From: DAINRZ01 sp964634885 | GTDB lineage: Bacteria > Bacteroidota > Ignavibacteria > Kapaibacteriales > UBA2268 | DNA: 64,000 bases | Direction of reading: 5' to 3' | NCBI GenBank assembly: GCA_964634885.1 | Contig: CAZWLN010000002.1 | Coordinates: 124,001 to 188,000, forward strand | Part shown: positions 61,297-64,000 of the stretch, one piece after another | Layout: the number at the start of each line of letters is the position of its first letter | How positions within the stretch are numbered: position 1 is the first letter of the stretch | The notes under the pieces: generated by a model | What the model was told of the DNA's origin: nothing | Seen by the model: the letters and a program-made list of their open reading frames with translations, nothing else | Databases searched by the model: none | Translations under genes and position numbers: made by a program

Positions 61297-63291
61297 ATGT
61301 TCAAACTGTTGAGGATGATTGTCTTACTTCTTTCAATTTCATGCCTTGCCACGGCGGAAGACAAGTCATCGCGCGACCGGGTACTTGTCAACACTCCGTC
61401 CGGGCCTCTGCAATACATCGAACAGCCCTTCGACGTTCTCAGATATGAGGCTGACATAGACCTGACGGCAGCTCCTGCAAAGACCATGTCCGGAAAGTGC
61501 AAGATTATATTTAAAATTACAGGTTTGAAGGATACCAGCGATTTCATTTTTCACCTTAGGGGCCTTAACGTCGATTCGGTGTTCTATTATAATACAAAGG
61601 TTAACGCCGAAGCAGTATTAATACCCGATTCGTCCGGCTTTCACTACAGGGTTCCCCTGAGTACAACTGCAATACCGTCTCAGAACATATATTCCGAAGA
61701 CAGCGCCGACATTGTCGTCTGGTACCACGGCGCAATGACTGCACCCGTAGTAAACGGTAAAGAAGACTGGGGGGGCGTACACTCTGCCAACAATATATTA
61801 TATGCAATGGGAGTAGGTTTCAATAATGAATATATCTCGGCTACACAGCACTGGCTGCCCTGCTATGACCATCCTTCCGACAAAGCTGCGTTTACAGGCA
61901 GGTTCAGGACCCGTACCGGTAAAGCCTGCGCTTCGATTGGCCTGCTGGAGGCAATCGACACACTTCCGGGCAATACCATTGAATGGCTGTGGAAACATGA
62001 TATGCCCTGCGCGACTTACCTCAATACTTTTGCTGTCGGCGATTATATTCTAATTAAATATGATTCGGCCGGTTTGCCCTATTATATTTTTACATTGAAA
62101 GCCGACAGTTCAAAAACAGCCGAATATTTGCAATTACTTCCCAGGATGGTTAGCGTCTTTGAAAACAGGTTCGTAAAGTACCCATACGACAAGGTAGGCT
62201 ATGTATTGACTCCTACGGGTTCAATGGAACACCAGACAATGATTAGTTTATACCGTTATCTGATCAACTACGATGACGGCCTGAGCAGTACCGCTGCCCA
62301 TGAACTGGCCCACCAATGGTTCGGCGACTACGTGAGTTGCTATGATTTCCGCGATGCCTGGCTGAGCGAAGGGTTTGCAAGTTTCTGCGAGTCCCTCTGG
62401 GCGGAAAACCTCTATGACTTTGACATATACTTATCGATGCAGGACAAATTTGCTAAGGACTACAAAAATTCCGGTGAAGGGATATTCAGTCTGTATGACT
62501 ATCCCAGGAAAAGCCCTTCCTCAAATTATCCTATTACTATTTACTACAAAGGGGCCGCAGTCATCGGCATGATGAGGTACAAACTCGGGGACGAAGCCTT
62601 TTTTGAAGGTTTGAGAAACTACCTCAATAATAATAAATACGGTAATGTAACCACAGACGATCTTGAAACGGAATTGGAGAACGCTTCAGGCACGGATCTG
62701 GGCGATTATTTCGACCAGTGGGTTTACGGCAAAGGCTACCCCTGCATTTCGGTTACGGTGAATAAGATAGAAAAGCAGGACGGACGCTTCTCGGCAACTG
62801 TCCGTATTGTACAGGTACAGCCCGACAGTATGGGGGTATATACCTACCTTCCTGTGGAAATGGGGTTTAAGAAGAGTGACGGGACTTATGACTACAGGAT
62901 GCTGATCGTTGAAGGCGTGGACAACACTTTCCCGCTTGACAGCCTGCCTGAGTTCACAACTGTCACAGTGAATCAGGGGCCTTCGGTCAGGTCTTTGCTG
63001 AAACTATCGTCGCTCGTAACTGCCGTCGAAGAAAGCAATGACAGGGGTATTGCCCTGAAGCTCCTTCCCAATCCTGCGGACGACAGGCTGACGGTTGTTA
63101 CCGAAGGAATCGACAAGGAACTGGCTGTTATTATAACGGATATTTTTGGAAAAATAATTTACAGCGGCATACTTAAACCGGGTGAAGAGGATTGCTGTAT
63201 TAATACCGGCGGCCTGGCTACCGGAGTTTACTTCCTGGTTTACTCCCCGGACGGCAGGGTTCGGTCATGCCCATTCACCATCATGAGGTAA
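61297..63291 (+). CDS. T9SS-sorted M1 family aminopeptidase
   Basis: 664 residues from ATG 61297; ATG 61285 gives four more, but an SD GGAG sits between the two, favouring 61297. Signal peptide MFKLLRMIVLLLSISCLATA. M1 motif HELAHQWFGDYVS with His335, Glu336, His339, and WLSEGFASF supplying the third ligand. The exopeptidase motif GAMEN is replaced by GSMEH. The C-terminus (LLPNPADDRLTVV to GGLATGVYFLVY) is a T9SS sorting domain. A secreted zinc aminopeptidase-like protein. Confidence 0.9.
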   Translation: MFKLLRMIVLLLSISCLATAEDKSSRDRVLVNTPSGPLQYIEQPFDVLRYEADIDLTAAPAKTMSGKCKIIFKITGLKDTSDFIFHLRGLNVDSVFYYNTKVNAEAVLIPDSSGFHYRVPLSTTAIPSQNIYSEDSADIVVWYHGAMTAPVVNGKEDWGGVHSANNILYAMGVGFNNEYISATQHWLPCYDHPSDKAAFTGRFRTRTGKACASIGLLEAIDTLPGNTIEWLWKHDMPCATYLNTFAVGDYILIKYDSAGLPYYIFTLKADSSKTAEYLQLLPRMVSVFENRFVKYPYDKVGYVLTPTGSMEHQTMISLYRYLINYDDGLSSTAAHELAHQWFGDYVSCYDFRDAWLSEGFASFCESLWAENLYDFDIYLSMQDKFAKDYKNSGEGIFSLYDYPRKSPSSNYPITIYYKGAAVIGMMRYKLGDEAFFEGLRNYLNNNKYGNVTTDDLETELENASGTDLGDYFDQWVYGKGYPCISVTVNKIEKQDGRFSATVRIVQVQPDSMGVYTYLPVEMGFKKSDGTYDYRMLIVEGVDNTFPLDSLPEFTTVTVNQGPSVRSLLKLSSLVTAVEESNDRGIALKLLPNPADDRLTVVTEGIDKELAVIITDIFGKIIYSGILKPGEEDCCINTGGLATGVYFLVYSPDGRVRSCPFTIMR

Positions 63292-63314
63292 TGTAGGAAT
63301 TATTGGGGAAAATT

Positions 63315-64000
63315 ATGTTCAGTACGGAAGATATCAGGTACAACTATGGAGTAGTAAGGGAACAGGCCGGCAAAGCAGCGGCGGATTGCGGCAGGAAACC
63401 CGAAGAAGTTACAGTAATTGCCGTGTCGAAGACACAGCCCGGCGAAGTGATCGAACAGGCGCTCGAAGCAGGCATACGTGTCTTCGGCGAGAATTATGTA
63501 CAGGAACTGACTGAGAAGCACGCTTACCTGGACGGTAAGCAGACAGGGCAGCCCGAATGGCATTTCATCGGGCACCTGCAGTCAAACAAAGTGAAGTATA
63601 TTGCACCCTTCATTACGATGATTCACTCTGTCGATTCCATTAAGCTGGCAGAGGTCATCTCCGAACAGGCTAAACGCCACGGCCGCATCATCGACATTCT
63701 GCTCCAGGTCAATACCTCCGGCGAGGAAAGCAAGTTCGGATGCGAACCTGAAGAGTTGCCGTCCCTTGCTGAGGCTGCCCTTAAGATGGACGGCGTCAGG
63801 GTTCTCGGGTTAATGACAATCGGTAGTTTCTCTAATGACGAGGAAGTGGTACGCAGGGAATTCGTTATGCTTCGCGGCCTGCTGAAAGACGTCAACAACA
63901 GCCTCGGTACCAATCTCAGCCACCTGTCGATGGGGATGTCCGGCGATTACGAACTGGCAGTAACCGAGGGCGCTACCATGGTCAGGGTAGGAACATCCAT
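63315..64000 (+). CDS. YggS-family PLP homeostasis protein, 5' part
   Basis: Partial, cut by the window end (228 complete codons visible). Begins MFSTEDIRYNYGVVREQAG and has the family signatures VTVIAVSKTQPGE (PLP-binding Lys in SKT), FGENYVQEL, WHFIGHLQSNKVKYI, SKFGC and LSMGMSGDYELAV. YggS/PLPBP-type proteins bind PLP without known enzymatic activity and affect amino-acid and PLP balance. It follows the M1 peptidase gene by 23 bp and may be co-transcribed with it. Confidence 0.95.
   Translation, partial: MFSTEDIRYNYGVVREQAGKAAADCGRKPEEVTVIAVSKTQPGEVIEQALEAGIRVFGENYVQELTEKHAYLDGKQTGQPEWHFIGHLQSNKVKYIAPFITMIHSVDSIKLAEVISEQAKRHGRIIDILLQVNTSGEESKFGCEPEELPSLAEAALKMDGVRVLGLMTIGSFSNDEEVVRREFVMLRGLLKDVNNSLGTNLSHLSMGMSGDYELAVTEGATMVRVGTS

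Noticed and set aside
1..64000. rRNA, tRNA or tmRNA genes
   Set aside because: No conserved rRNA segments, tRNA GTTCGA arms with matching acceptor stems, or tmRNA ends were noticed by eye; a covariance-model scan was not possible.

Overview
The window (64 kb, moderate GC, AT-rich intergenic DNA) looks like chromosome from a flagellated, T9SS-bearing bacterium of the Bacteroidota/Chlorobiota superphylum, most likely the Ignavibacteria or Kapabacteria side. The basis is: several secreted proteins ending in type IX secretion (T9SS, Por) C-terminal sorting domains; a PorE-like OmpA protein; tandem flagellins with a sigma-54-like promoter, which most Bacteroidota lack; a Rrf2-led SUF operon; and exported TPR-CHAT and FG-GAP proteins. 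The lineage is inferred. No rRNA, tRNA, integrase or transposase gene was seen.

Layout. 0-6 kb: 3' end of sucD with a histone-H1-like tail, ndk, a Nudix hydrolase coupled to an exported protein, an NfeD protease/slipin pair and a TPR lipoprotein. 5.9-13.9 kb: an iron-sulfur assembly operon (Rrf2 regulator, sufB, sufC, sufD, sufS, sufU with a His-rich tail, sufT-like, a PaaE-like ferredoxin reductase, an A-type carrier), with a REP-like element between sufB and sufC. 13.9-18.4 kb, minus strand: a PAS histidine kinase, a UPF0173 hydrolase and a U32 peptidase. 18.5-23.7 kb, minus strand: a four-gene chaperone-usher-like pilus operon (two subunit-like proteins, a PapD-like chaperone, an usher-like protein with a C-terminal OmpA-like domain). 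This is the most unusual system here. 23.7-24.9 kb: no convincing gene, but a GC-rich stretch with strong predicted hairpins and a terminator.

24.9-36.7 kb: thrS, a glutamine synthetase family gene, a PAS-GAF histidine kinase, a CASTOR/POLLUX-like channel, two lipoproteins without ATG starts, an AT-rich orphan, a J-domain-like coiled-coil protein and an AhpD-like protein. 36.9-51 kb: a response regulator-PP2C phosphatase, three T9SS cargo proteins (lectin/propeller-like, transglutaminase-like, FG-GAP), the PorE-like protein and a block of palindromic repeats. 51-55 kb: a large exported TPR-CHAT protease-like protein. 55-59 kb: repeat blocks flanking two tandem flagellins and a 23-codon membrane micro-ORF. 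59-64 kb: two paralogous lipoproteins, an LRR protein, a T9SS-sorted M1 peptidase and the start of a YggS-family PLP protein.

The gene content fits a cell that puts much of its capacity into its surface: T9SS cargo, a chaperone-usher-like organelle, flagella and many lipoproteins. Core metabolism (TCA cycle, nucleotide, Fe-S, tRNA charging, nitrogen) is interspersed. All functional calls come from motif and architecture recognition by eye, without database searches.
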